In this document: in pieces, positions 52,620 through 63,460 of the stretch
Layout of the letters: every line of letters starts with the position of its first letter
Numbering within the stretch: the stretch's first letter is position 1
From: Nothopassalora personata
Lineage: Eukaryota > Ascomycota > Dothideomycetes > Mycosphaerellales > Mycosphaerellaceae
DNA: 64,000 nucleotides
Assembly (NCBI GenBank): GCA_033816765.1
Contig: CM066287.1
Location: forward strand, 5,580,001-5,644,000
Direction: 5' to 3'
Position numbers and translations under genes: made by a program
The notes under the pieces: model-generated
The model's database searches: none
The model's input: only the letters and a program-made list of their open reading frames with translations
What the model was told of the DNA's origin: nothing

Positions 52620-53626
52620 ACTGGACGTGGCTACGGCACATAAAAGCATGCGATAGCATTGTAGATAACGTCCATGCTGCAAAAGCAAAATCATTAAAGC
52701 CCGTACAGCACTTCTCAGCCTCTGTGCCTGTCGGCTCGATAGATTGCAGCTAGGTCAGAACGTCCACCTAACATGGCTCTGCCCACGCAACACGGCGTTC
52801 AAAACACCGAGAGATACGACACTGATATGCAACATGAACGACAACCAGGCAGCCGGTGCGCTATCACATATCGACATGCCTCAGAGTTGGCCATTTGGTC
52901 GGCAATGTGACGTCGATTCCTCGCGTATAGAACGCTGGCTCCAGTGAGAGAGGCGGCCTAGGCTTATTATGAACGGTCAAGGGAGTATGTATGCACGACA
53001 CACTGTCGAACTATGCGTCGGCTGACCAGATCGGCCACATCGTCACTGGACCGGGATGAGAGCTTCTCTTCACGCACCATCTTCGCAAAATTCCAAGAGC
53101 ACGTGTGAGATGAAGCTAGTCCTTATGTTGAGAAGATCATCGCCCGTCACGCGCGCCCTCGTGGCAACTTTACGGTCAAAGCTATCATGACGTCCTTGCA
53201 CGTTTCACGTGGAAGCATCAGCCATTCCCACGAATCAGTCACGAGGTATACCATTAGAGTTACCACCCCAATGTTGACCGCAGAACTTCGCTAATACTTA
53301 CTGTCACCACCATGCCAGCCAGTAGTTGGTGCCCTACGACTATGCAGTCTGGTCGTAGGATTCCAAGCGTGGGACGTCGACAGCTCCTTTCATCTGGTAA
53401 AGACAGGCATTACCTGTCTGAAGCAATATACATAGCTCGGCCCATACACCTCGAATGTTTGGAAATGATGAAACCGCACAGCATAGCCCAGTCGTGGTGG
53501 CGGCCGACATGTTAAGTGGTAGGACTATATAAGAAGCTGACTTTCACCACCACAATCACAAGTGGATTATGAAGGTGAACGATTAACATACATTCCCCAC
53601 TCCCGTGCCTCGTAAACCCGGTCAAG
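52620..53626. other. 1-kb gene-free stretch
   Basis: No coding frame supported between ABP1 and the Arg/Asp-rich gene. Confidence 0.5.
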
Positions 53627-54208
53627 ATGCCGGCCGACCCCAAAATCGTCGAAATATGCATGAAAGGCGTCAACAAAATCTTCGACGCCAACCCCTTCGG
53701 CATCGGCGATAAACTTCTCAAACCCGCGGAGAAGACGGTGCCCAAGCAGAAGCGGACGCGCTCAGACCGTTCGGAAGGATCTCGTCACAGTCATGATGAT
53801 GATCGGCGCAGCTCTCACGACACGACCAGAAGTTCCCGAGACACCAGGAGCACAGATGACCGCCGGAGCTCGGGAGATGACCATCGCTCCCGACCTGATC
53901 GTTCATCGAGGAGAAGAGCAGAAGACCGCAGGAGGCCTGAGGATCGGAGACGGCGTTCTGGACGGCATGGACCCGGGGATGATGACGGAGATCGTCGGAT
54001 TAGGGGTGATAGGTATGAGGATGGTAGGAGGAGTAGGAGGGCGAGGAGGGATGACGGGGAGACGATGAGGATGAGGGAGAGGGATAAGGCGAGGATGCTG
54101 GAGAGGATTGATGATGATTATGGGGTGGAGAATATGGTTCGACCGCCAGCCCCGCCACCGAGGAGGAGGAGGAGTGAGAGGAGTAGGAGGGAGGCGAGAA
54201 GACGTTGA
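53627..54208 (+). CDS. Arg/Asp-rich low-complexity protein
   Basis: Single exon, 193 aa, ATG 53627. The first about 40 residues look ordered and conserved-like (ADPKIVEICMKGVNKIFDANPFGIGDKLLKP). The rest alternates Arg with Asp/Ser (DDDRRSSHDTTRSSRD, RRPEDRRRRSGRHG) and ends with a short helix (RERDKARMLERIDDDYG), a PAPPPRRRR proline run and a basic tail. RD/RS-type composition is seen in RNA-processing factors, but no domain allows assignment. The codon pattern is highly repetitive (AGG/GAC), so the gene may vary in length between strains. Confidence 0.6.
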   Translation: MPADPKIVEICMKGVNKIFDANPFGIGDKLLKPAEKTVPKQKRTRSDRSEGSRHSHDDDRRSSHDTTRSSRDTRSTDDRRSSGDDHRSRPDRSSRRRAEDRRRPEDRRRRSGRHGPGDDDGDRRIRGDRYEDGRRSRRARRDDGETMRMRERDKARMLERIDDDYGVENMVRPPAPPPRRRRSERSRREARRR

Positions 54209-54979
54209 GGATAGCAGGTAATGACGCGAGCCTGCGATAGCGTTCTATCCATTGCCTGAAATTGACCTGATGCTCGCTGCCTTTGCTTGTGCTCGCCGCC
54301 GCTCAGAACCTTCTCGTTTCCTTTGAGACCGAGTGTGCCATGCGAGAGCTTGTGATCGAACAGCTCGCGCGTGCGCTCGACGACTAGTAGTGACGGACCG
54401 TAAGGAAGTTTCCCAGCTCTCAAAACGTGAGCTGAAGAGCCAAGTAGGAGATCTTTATTTTGCTAAACCACAGCTTGAATCGCCTGGAGTGACTTCTCCG
54501 ATCCTTGGATGGTCCTGAAGAAAGTGCCGCGTGCGATCGACCTGCTCTACCTCAAAGAGATCTTCGCGCACCAAGGATAAGAGGACCGAGCCAGAAGTTC
54601 AGGAATGGGAAAAAAAACCCTGCTCTACCTGTTCTGCTGACATCCTAGTAAGGCCCTATAGCCTTGGAATGGTCGCTTGAATGTCGTCGACGAGTGAGTC
54701 CAGCACTGTCACGCTGGAAATGCTCTCTGTCCACACCCTCCAGCGCCAGGTTGCAGTCGAGAGTTTGTGGACTGGGAATCTCCCGCAGCGCGATCGGATC
54801 ATCTTTCAGTGCTGCTTGGGCCGTAATGACCGAGTGCTGGCCTCTGGATGACTACAAATCGAAGCGTTTGTTTGCGACTGACATATAGTGGCGTGGTGCT
54901 CGAGCTTTGACCGGAGGTGCTCTATGGACGAGGTCGACGGTGGACGCCATAATACGTCGTGACGGTGGCTTGGGGAGAT

Positions 54980-55360
54980 ATGCACAGTGGTGATGTCGGT
55001 CCGGTCCTGAAAGAAGACACGCGGCGAAAGAAATGTGCAAGCTGCGGCGTTTCTCGCAAGGATCACGAGCAGTAAGTACCCTGTTCGCTTTCACATGCAA
55101 ACGCAGCGGCGAACTGAGCAAAAGCGACCTCGAGTCACCTGTCATTCTTGAGCAGCACAATGAATATTGCGCGAATGCCGCCACAAAAACCGCCTTGCAT
55201 ATCACAACAAATCGCATCGTCGTCGCTAATCGCTATGCTAGACCAGCAACAAGCATCAGCACAAAGATCAACAGACACTATCTCCCAGGACAAAGAGCAG
55301 AATCTCTCCTTTATCTACACCCAATCCTCCACCTCGAAATTTTGTTCATCGCTGCCGTAG
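54980..55360 (+). CDS. Possible small two-exon gene
   Basis: From ATG 54980 the frame gives HSGDVGPVLKEDTRRKKC and CASCGVSRKDHE, ending at a perfect GTAAGT donor (55072). Joining to the acceptor GAGCAG (55155) gives 98 aa ending at 55360; a nearer acceptor (CGCAG, 55106) would give another frame. The CxxC in a polar context looks coding, but neither 3' part resembles a known protein. The interval 54209-54979 before it shows nothing else. Confidence 0.25.
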
Positions 55361-55400
55361 TATCTTAAGCTTCGCAATCGCAAATTGTATGTCATCCTAT

Positions 55401-56683
55401 CTAGATCACCTCGACGTAATTGCTTGGGAAGATTCCCTCCCTCGACCCTATCCTGCCTGTCCACCAGTCTGCCTCGCTCTCAGTCCTCTTCACGATCGTG
55501 ATAACGTCGCCCTTCTTGAAGCCAAGGTCACCGGGCTGATCGGCTTCGAACGTAAACTTCGCGACTGCCTGTCCCGGACCAGCGGATCCTTTGGCACCGC
55601 TGAATGCAGGCTTCGGTGCTGAAGGTCGTCCTGGCGCGGGACCTTTGCGGTCGCTGTAGGAGTAGTCTGATTGATCGCCTAGTGTTGATGACCGACCTCT
55701 TGATTGTGTCAGACGATCGAAGGTCTCGTTGGGGTTGGCCCGCGATGACTGCCCGTATGGATCGTTGCTTGCCCAAGTCGATGCCCTGTTGGGTTTGGAT
55801 CCGTAAAACTCGTTTTGTTGGAAGTCGCCAGTCCGCTGCGATGGGATGCCCTCGTTGTAGCCTGTGCCTGTCCGACCTTGCCACACCACGTCGTCGTGTC
55901 GATCATCGTAGATGGGCACGTCATTGTACATGTTCTCCCCTCCCTGAAAACTTCCTGCCACACCAGCGAAGACTCTCGAGTTCAGAACTCTCATGAGTGG
56001 CTCTGCCTGTGGTGGGACTGGGACACTTCCACCTAGCAGCTCCCTCGCCGTGAGCTTCCGATTGTACATCTTCTCGTTTGCGTCTCTTCGCTCGATGAGG
56101 ACACTGCCTTCCAGGGACACACCAGCGAACAGACCCTTCGTCTTACTGTAGGCGAATATGCCGCTGACACTCTTCAGCGACGCTGCTCCGGCCGCTTCTG
56201 CGTTCCTCCCCACCGGTCCTGCGGCAATACTGACGTTGCCACCTAATGTCAGGCTTCCCACTTGAGCGAACGTCTTGACTGCGTTGGCATCGTTGAGGAT
56301 GAATACAAAGTCTGTGATCTCAAACCCGATTTGTCCACCAAAGCCACCTCCTACAGTCCCGATCGCCGAGGGAGCACTCCATGAGCCATCTGCGAGCCTT
56401 GCGACCACCACACCAGACCCGAAACGTCCACTGCCGAGGAAGCCGGCTTTGAAAATGGTGAGGATGGCGAGACCTTTTGCGTTTGCGAGGATGCTGGGTG
56501 GGATGATCTTGTCGGGGCCGAAAGCTTGTCGAGGATCGATGAACGAGGCGAGGATGCGACCGCATTTCTTGCATTCGCCTGTGAAGTGGGCGTCAGTATG
56601 GGGAAGTGGGTGAAATGTGGTACGGCCGGGCAATGCGACTCACTCTGCATGGACGACGGCAATGGATTGTTGATGAGCGGCAT
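55401..56683 (-). CDS. YSC84: SYLF and SH3 domain protein, Ysc84/Lsb3 type
   Basis: Exons 56683-56644 and 56578-55401 (65-bp intron) give 405 aa. Splicing joins MPLINNPLPSSMQ to SECKKCGRILASF, the conserved start of the family. The SYLF (DUF500) domain fills about 1-215 (IPPSILANAKGLAILTIFKAG, GTVGGGFGGQIGFEITDFV, LGGNVSIAAGPVGRNAEA). A disordered linker with Tyr/Asp/Ser leads to the SH3 domain at the end (AVAKFTFEADQPGDLGF...GIFPSNYVEVI). Ysc84/Lsb3 bind and bundle actin at endocytic patches and contact Las17. Its neighbour ABP1 acts in the same structure. Confidence 0.95.
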
Positions 56684-57544
56684 CTTGACTCGAGCCTCGA
56701 GGCTGCGACGTCGCTTGGGGGGGTATCAGGTCTGAGGGAAGTCGTGGAGCTTAGGTAAATACTAGGAATTCGAAGCTGTAAGTAGTTGAGTGTTGCGTGT
56801 CAAGTGGGAGAGAAGCTCAGCCGATCACAAGATGTACTGTAGTGCCGGAGTGGCAGTGCAATGACGTCCCCAGCTGCTGACATTCAAGCCTGCCTCACAG
56901 GACCAAAGTCCAACGAGATGAGATGGCATGTCGCCAACTGCCAGCCAAGCCATATACGCGTAACGACTTGCCAGCAGGCGTACGTGTGGACAATTAGCTA
57001 GCCTACAATCAATATTTGCTTAGAGCCGTCGAGTAGGGCACTCGCACGTTGATGTCTGTGAAGGCTAAATGGCGACTTTATCCGGTCGCACACACAGCTC
57101 ATCATCAGCACAGGAACATGCTCTGGCCCCATCCGCGGATCCGGGCGGCCCACACTGTCGGACTTTGTTTGCGCGAGCCAAGCAAGCACGACATGAGGAG
57201 GTTTTCGACATCTGCTTGACACTTTGATGAGACAGAAGGAAGAAGGAAGAATGAAGAAGGAGATGGCTGTGAGAAATCGCCGTCACATGCCCGCAACAGT
57301 AACTGTGGTAATAACGGACTGCCAACTGGTGAGCACGTGGGCATAGATCCGCAGCTCCACACTTTCTCGGCACTCTCGGGCTAACCACTGTGCCATCTGG
57401 TAGCCCTGCAGGAACGGAACGCTTGGTAATTGATCTCTCACCAAAACTATTCGCTCACCTTCCATCCCAAAGCAATCACCTCCTCCCACGTCTTGTTAGA
57501 CACCAGGCTATCCAAAGTCATCACTTCCCGCCCGCCGCAGCTGC
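56684..57544. promoter_or_regulatory. Divergent promoter region, no gene
   Basis: Lies between the Ysc84-type gene and the NMN adenylyltransferase gene. Short frames here have no protein-like content. Confidence 0.45.
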
Positions 57545-58641
57545 ATGTGCCTTCGTGCACCTTCGCGGCATTCCCTGCGTTGCGCCCAATCCTTTGCCTT
57601 GCGCTCAAGGCAGCACTTCCACTCGCGAACGACACTTGAACTATCACCACAACGTAGCCTCAACCGAAGACACATATACACTGCACCACCTCCGCTCGAC
57701 CACAAGGTCAAATTATCCGGACTCATCGACTACGAAGCCCCACCCATTCCAGTCACAATGGCCGACGACATCAGAGGTGACATGACGCTCGACGAGTACG
57801 AATTTCCGAACAGCCGTCTGCGACATAGAATCTACGATGCTGAGCGAACACCACTCGTCCTCATCGCTTGCGGCTCCTTCTCGCCCATCACCTTCCTCCA
57901 CTTGCGCATGTTCGAGATGGCAGCCGACTACGCCCGCTTCAACACCAAGTTCGAAGTCGTTGGCGCATATCTGTCCTGTGTCGGCGACGCATATAAGAAG
58001 ACGGGTCTAGTGAAGGCGGAGCACAGAATCAACATGTGCTCATTGGCAGTGCAGCAGAGCAGCTGGATTAGTGTTGATCCTTGGGAGGCGCTGCACTCGG
58101 AGTACTTGGAGACTGCAAAGGTGTTGGACCACTTCGATCATGAGATCAATGAAGTGATGGGAGGCATCGACACACCGGTTGGGAAGAAGAAGGCAAGAAT
58201 TGCGCTGCTGGCAGGTGCGGACTTGATCCAGACCTTCAGCACACCCGGTGTTTGGTCACCGCCTGATGTTGACTACATCTTGCGAAACTACGGCGCTTTC
58301 ATCGTCGAGGTAAGTCAGAGTGAACTTGCAGCCTAGCTCGAGATATACTGACATGCATACAGCGCTCAGGTACAGACATTGACGAAGCACTCGCTACACT
58401 CCAGCAGTGGAAGGACAACATCTGGGTCATCCAACAGTTGGTTCAGAACGACATCTCATCCACCAAGATCCGACTGTTCCGTAGGAGAGACATGTCAATC
58501 CGCTACCTGGTGCCAGAACAAGTCGTCAACTACATCGAGGCACACGGCTTATACGATGAAGACGGCGCAGCGAGCACAGGCAGCGGCAGTGGCAAGCAGC
58601 CGGGAGAGAGTGCTGGCGTAGCCAGTTCCAGCAAGGCTTGA
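57545..58641 (+). CDS. NMA1: Nicotinamide/nicotinate mononucleotide adenylyltransferase
   Basis: Exons 57545-58309 and 58363-58641 (53-bp intron). The catalytic core begins at ACGSFSPITFLHLRMFEMA (GxFxPxxxxH nucleotide motif), continues with EVVGAYLSCVGDAYKK and LLAGADLIQTF, and closes with DISSTKIRLFRRR, the SxTxxR motif. The enzyme joins ATP to NMN or NaMN to make NAD or deamido-NAD. Two starts are possible: ATG 57758 (MADDIRGDM, 276 aa) fits fungal cytosolic/nuclear enzymes, while in-frame ATG 57545 adds 71 residues that are Arg-rich and nearly acid-free at the N-terminus, like a mitochondrial presequence (347 aa). The longer span is given; the shorter start is at least as likely. Confidence 0.9.
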
Positions 58642-59183
58642 GTACTGGATAACTGCTGGATAAGTCGTTGAGGGCTTTACTATTTCAGAGGAGATGCATG
58701 CAATGAGCGATGAAGCGGGAGTTATGGAGTTGGCGGCAATGCTCACGCTTACGAAGCACAACGATGATACACCAGACGATGTACAAAAATGTACACGAGC
58801 CTCTAGAGGAGGCCTAGCTTATCGTACTGGTCGCTCCGATAATGCTTGAAACATTTGATGATTTCTTGTTGGACTGGATGGCGCCATCAAGGTCATGGTC
58901 GGAGCTAAACATTGCAGATGATATCTGTGCTGCAACGCCTCCGACTTCACTTCACTTTACTTCACAGCTCTCTCTGCGAATTACAACATGAAATCCAATT
59001 GGCCTGTCGTCTACACGGCACATTGCAAAAATCCTCACTGCGCTTTACGTCAACTATCGTATGGGCTGGACGATTGAGAGGGGTCTTTCCTTCAGTGCGG
59101 GGTGTCCAACGTCATCACCAAACGAAATGCATCAAGCATTGAAGAACATCTACTCAGCTTGACCACTCATCAGAACATCGCAC
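58642..59183. other. Intergenic, no gene
   Basis: Holds the 3' end of the NMN adenylyltransferase gene and the promoter of glyoxalase I. No other feature supported. Confidence 0.45.
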
Positions 59184-60230
59184 ATGCTCTCAGCACTTCG
59201 AAGGACTGCTCTGGCAACAAGACACATCACCCCAACAAGAACATACGCAACCACCGCCGCAATGACAGACACTAGCAAGTACAAGTTCAACCACACCATG
59301 CTGCGGGTCAAAGACCCAAAGGCCTCCGTCAAGTTCTACGAGCACCTGGGCATGTCCCAAGTGAACAAACTCGAATTCCCCGACAACAAATTCGACCTCT
59401 ACTTCCTCGCCTACGACTCCCCCAAAGCCGCCTCGCACGGCAACCACTGGACCGACCGCGAAGGCATCATCGAGCTCACCCACAACTACGGCACCGAAAA
59501 CGACTCCAACTTCAAAGTCGCCAACGGCAACAAGGAGCCCGGCAAAGGCTTCGGCCACGTCTGCGTCAGCGTCGACAACATCCAAGCCGCCTGCCAACGC
59601 CTCGAAGACGCCGGCTACAAATTCCAGAAAAGGCTCAAAGATGGCCGCATGCACCACATCGCTTTCGCCCTCGATCCGGACGAGTACTGGGTGGAGCTCA
59701 TCGCGCAGAATCCCGTGGACAAGACCGAGAATGTGCACGAGACGGATCTTCAGACGTACCGCATGAACCACACCATGATCCGCGTGAAAGACAAGGACGT
59801 CAGCATCAAATTCTACCAAGACGTCATGGGCATGAACCTCCACCGCACCGCGGAGTCGAAAGCAGCAGGCTTCAACCTCTACTTCCTCGGCTACGGCCCT
59901 AAGCCTTCCTCCGACGACAGTGCCAACGGCGTCAACCCCACCGCGGAGCGCGAGGGCCTCCTGGAACTCACCTGGAACTACGGCACGGAGAAAGAAGAAG
60001 GCAAGGTCTACCACGATGGAAACAGCGAGCCGCAAGGGTTCGGACACATTTGCGTCTCGGTGGATGATCTTGATGCTGCGTGCAAGCGATTCGAGGAGAA
60101 GGGTGTGCAGTGGAAGAAGAGGCTGACCGATGGACGGATGAGGAATGTGGCGTTCGTGTTGGATCCGGATGGATACTGGATTGAGATTATTCAGAATGAA
60201 AAGTACAAGGCGGCGCCGGGGAAGTACTAG
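59184..60230 (+). CDS. GLO1: Glyoxalase I (lactoylglutathione lyase), two-domain
   Basis: Single exon, 348 aa. Two glyoxalase domains in tandem: residues about 33-175 (FNHTMLRVKDPKASVKFYEH, EGIIELTHNYG, GFGHVCVSVDN, YWVELIAQNP) and about 190-340 (MNHTMIRVKD, EGLLELTWNYG, GFGHICVSVDD, YWIEIIQNE). The His and Glu residues in these motifs are the expected metal ligands, as in yeast Glo1. It converts the methylglyoxal-glutathione hemithioacetal to S-lactoylglutathione. The N-terminus MLSALRRTALATRHITPTRT is basic and acid-free, like a mitochondrial presequence; an internal ATG (codon 27, MTDTSKYKF) would give the cytosolic form. Confidence 0.96.
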   Translation: MLSALRRTALATRHITPTRTYATTAAMTDTSKYKFNHTMLRVKDPKASVKFYEHLGMSQVNKLEFPDNKFDLYFLAYDSPKAASHGNHWTDREGIIELTHNYGTENDSNFKVANGNKEPGKGFGHVCVSVDNIQAACQRLEDAGYKFQKRLKDGRMHHIAFALDPDEYWVELIAQNPVDKTENVHETDLQTYRMNHTMIRVKDKDVSIKFYQDVMGMNLHRTAESKAAGFNLYFLGYGPKPSSDDSANGVNPTAEREGLLELTWNYGTEKEEGKVYHDGNSEPQGFGHICVSVDDLDAACKRFEEKGVQWKKRLTDGRMRNVAFVLDPDGYWIEIIQNEKYKAAPGKY

Positions 60231-60459
60231 ATACGATGACGATTGGAGATGTGGATACGTGACAGAGTGATGACTCAATGACGAAAGAGACGAACACTGG
60301 TTCCGAAAAGTATAGCAAAAACGTAACAACAGTCCAATTCACCCTGTAGATTTTGAAATCTATACTCTTATCAGACTTATCATACCACCACCATTTCCAA
60401 ATATACTGCGTTGAATCCCTTCTCCAACGAATCGCCCAAAACACCAATCCCAACCATCC

Positions 60460-60482
60460 ACCCCCCCCCCCCTCCCCCCCCA
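60460..60482. repeat. Poly-C tract between convergent genes
   Basis: A nearly unbroken C run, interrupted by one T, between the stops of GLO1 and the dehydrogenase gene. Confidence 0.7.
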
Positions 60483-60490
60483 CAAAGACC

Positions 60491-62339
60491 CTAAAGAGCA
60501 ACAACACTAGCCTCCAAAACCCCCGCCTCCCCAAGAAGATCCTGCCTAACCTCCGCCTCAATCTCCCTATCAATCCCCAAAATCATCAACGCCTCATTCT
60601 CCTTCCCGTTCGTCTCCCCTTCAGTAGCAGTCCGCTCCTTGATCCCCTCATCAATAGGCGCCACACTCATGAACCGAATATTCACACCCGCCTTCCCCAA
60701 GCGTCCACCCACAGTGCCAATCTTACCGGGCTCGTCGTAGTTGCGACAGATGAGGAGCGTGCCTTCCGGCACGAAGGAAGTGGAGAAGCGACCCAGACGA
60801 GAGATGTAGGGTGTATTATTGGATACAAAGCCGGAAATGACTTGGTCCTCGAGTTTCTTCACACGGCCGGTCGAGGTGCGCACGGGTTGAGGTCTCTCGC
60901 TCTCGACGCCGACGCCGCGGCGCGCAGAAGGAGAGCGGGGAACGAGACGGGCACGGAGTGTGACGGAGGCAGAGTAGCCTTCCTGCTCGACGGTTTCGCG
61001 GGAGCGCGATTCGTTAATGAGAATACCCCGCTCTTTCGCGATGATCTCGGCGTTGACGATGTTGATGTTCGTGTCTGCCGAGTCTGTGACTGGCGAGACG
61101 AGGCCTTTAATTAGTGCTGCGAAGAGGGGCTTTGTGGTTTTCGTCTCGGCGAGGGAACCTTCGTAGACGAGGTCGAAGGTGGTGCGGACGCGGCGGGCTG
61201 TGTTGTCGGGGCCGAAGTGTTGAGTGTAGAGGCTGCCCATGCGTTCGAGGAGGGTCACAAAGGGGCGTAGGGTGCGGTATTCCTCTGGCAGGATGATTGG
61301 GGCGTTCACGGCGCTGCGCGGGAGCTGACCGTGAAGGATGGAGAGGACTTGTTCGCAGACGTCGATGGAGACGTTTTCTTGGGCTTCGACAGTGGAAGCG
61401 CCGAGATGGGGGGTGGCGACGACTTTGGGGTGGCGGATCAATTTCCCTGCGAAATCGTCGTCCTTTGGTGGTTCCGCTGTGAAGACGTCGAGGCCTGCGC
61501 CACCGATCTTGCCGGATTCTAGGGCTTCAAGTAGAGACTGCTCGTCGATGATGCCACCTCGGGCGACGTTCAGGACGCGGGCCGTGGGCTTCATCTTGGA
61601 AAGCTCGGACAGTCCGATCATGCCCTTTGTGGATGCGATCATCGGTGTGTGAATTGTGAGGAAGTCAGCTCGCTCAAAGAGCTCGTCCATTGATGCCGCG
61701 AGTTCGACGTTGGCTGCTTCCGCCAGCTTCACGTTGGCATATGGGTCGTATCCGAGTAGGTTCATACCTAGTCCTCCTGCAGCACGAGCAACGGTGAGGC
61801 CCACTACAATGTATTATTAGTCGAGACGCGTCGTCTTCTAAGCCCATCCAACATATACCTTTGCCGAGACCAATGATGGCGAGCGTCTTGCCCTTGACTT
61901 CAACACCCGTCAACTTGCTTCGTTCCCATTTGCCAGCCTTAATGCTGAGGGACGCTTCGCCCACATTCCTGGCGACGGCCATCAGTAGAGCAATGGTATG
62001 CTCTGCAGCGGCATTGATGTTGCCTTGCGGACTGTTGACAACGATGACGCCGTGCTTCGTGGCTGCTTCGAGATGGACATTGTCGACACCCACACCTGCT
62101 CGGGCAACGACTTTCAGCTTTTTGCCCGCTGCGATGAGCTCGGCGTTGACTTTAGTCTCAGACCGGACGATGAGGGCTTCGTAGTCTCCGATGATGTCCA
62201 GCAGCTGTTCTGGTGACAGGCCTTTCTTCTCGTGGACATCCAGGGAGCCTTGTAGCAGCTTCAGGCCATCTGGCGATACCTTTTCAGGAATCAGCACCTT
62301 TGGTCGAGGCCCGGCGGTGACTTCCACGTCTTCAGGCAT
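60491..62339 (-). CDS. SER3: D-3-phosphoglycerate dehydrogenase (long form with ACT)
   Basis: Exons 62339-61859 and 61803-60491 (55-bp intron) give 597 aa. The intron splits the NAD motif, joining IIGLGK to VGLTVARAAGGLGMNLLGYDP. Other marks: ARAGVGVDNVHLEAATKHG, LNVARGGIIDEQSLLEALES, GLDVFTAEPP, the catalytic His in VATPHLGASTVEAQ, the intermediate ASB domain (YTQHFGPDNTARRVRTTFD) and a C-terminal ACT domain (LLICRNYDEPGKIGTVGGRLG). It makes 3-phosphohydroxypyruvate for serine synthesis; the ACT domain usually gives serine feedback. It is convergent with GLO1, with a C13-rich tract (about 60461-60481) between them. Start at MPEDVEVTAG. Confidence 0.96.
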
Positions 62340-62602
62340 GTTTTGACCAGTGCCTCGATCCAGACGTGTTGCGGTTGTATGGGAATGTTCGCCTCTCAGC
62401 ACGTTGGAGAGTGAGATGGTATTTTGACGGCGAATGTTTTGCGTCGAATCCTGCCTGCTGTTGATGCCCCCGCGTCTCAGGACCCCACCACCCACCTTGC
62501 ACGTACTGTAGAACTAGCTGACGGATAACCCGCGTGGCTGCATGCTGAAGTTCACACACTTTGCATCTGCAGCACCATCTCTCTGCAGACATCAGTGATA
62601 TC

Positions 62603-62649
62603 TCAGAATACGGTGGTGGTGGTGGTGGTGGTGGTGGTGGTGGTGGTGG

Positions 62650-62682
<33 letters not shown>

Positions 62683-63238
62683 TCTCCACTGGCATCTCGA
62701 AGCCCACTTTCTGAAAGTCGCTGACGATGGCAGCCGCCAGCGCTTCCACTTTGTTGCGCTGTAGCTTCAACACATTCGCAGCAATCGCACTGTTGCCCGT
62801 CGTGTTGTTGGACATGACGGATGCACCGTCACCCTCGTGTGGCCACGTCTGCTGGGTGCCATCTGCGCTTTCTGCTGTGATCCTCTTTTCGAAGACGACA
62901 GCTCGACGTGGCGGCACACCACCTTCGAGGACCAGCAGGACTTGGTTCTGGAGCTTCCTCACGATGCTATTGCTCGTGTCTGATTCGATGGTCAGCATGT
63001 GCAACGAGCCCGTCGTTTCGTTGTCCTCGCGCATCTCGCCGTTAAAATGAGCGTCTTGGTGTTCGTGCTCCTGCCATGTCATGGCGGCTACCGCGGCGTG
63101 TTTCCTCAGGTCGTTGATGTTGGCAGGCTGACTATGAGCCAGCAAGGTGCCATTTGGCGTCATGACATACCACTGCTTGCATAGTCGATCGTCTCGGTTG
63201 TGCGAGAGCAGTGCAGTGAGTGCTTTGACGTTCAGCAT
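62603..63238 (-). CDS. LAMTOR2-like roadblock protein with poly-Ser/poly-Thr tail
   Basis: Single exon, 211 aa, ATG 63238. The first about 110 residues follow the roadblock/LC7 pattern of LAMTOR2/p14: MLNVKALTALLSHN, TPNGTLLAHSQ, AAVAAMTWQEHEHQ, LHMLTIESDTSNSIVRKLQNQVLLVLEG. An insertion of about 45 residues precedes a last helix (KVEALAAAIVSDFQKVGFEM). LAMTOR2 is part of the Ragulator/EGO scaffold that tethers Rag GTPases and TORC1 to the vacuole or lysosome. The end is 10 Ser and 13 Thr coded by a GCT/GGT microsatellite (plus strand), then VF and stop. Assignment rests on pattern only. Confidence 0.68.
62612..62680. repeat. Compound trinucleotide microsatellite (GGT)13(GCT)10
   Basis: Pure GGT repeats followed directly by GCT repeats. 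On the minus strand they are ACC and AGC codons and encode the Thr and Ser runs of the roadblock protein. Length is likely to vary between strains. Confidence 0.85.
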
Positions 63239-63460
63239 GTTGTAGATGTGTATACTCGTTGAATGGGAGAACGCTTGAAAGTCCTCGTGCAGTAATCGAC
63301 CAAATCGTGGTCGTGTTCAATATAGATGGAAATGTACTAACGTAGCCAATGGCCGGGAATAGTTCTACCGTGGACGAGGAGATGCCTCCTCAGCTTGGAA
63401 TCCTTCACCACAGCAACGAATTGACTTTTGCACCGCTCGACTCGATCAAAGTTCGCAGCC

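Noticed and set aside
57065..57388. Cys-rich minus-strand frame of 107 residues upstream of the NMN adenylyltransferase gene.
   Set aside because: No signal peptide, no protein-like pattern, several overlapping frames equally open.
59190..60329. 379-residue minus-strand frame opposite glyoxalase I.
   Set aside because: Val/His-rich shadow caused by strong third-position codon bias of GLO1.
60353..61114. Plus-strand frame of 253 residues opposite 3-phosphoglycerate dehydrogenase.
   Set aside because: Shadow of a strongly conserved gene, beginning in a poly-C tract.
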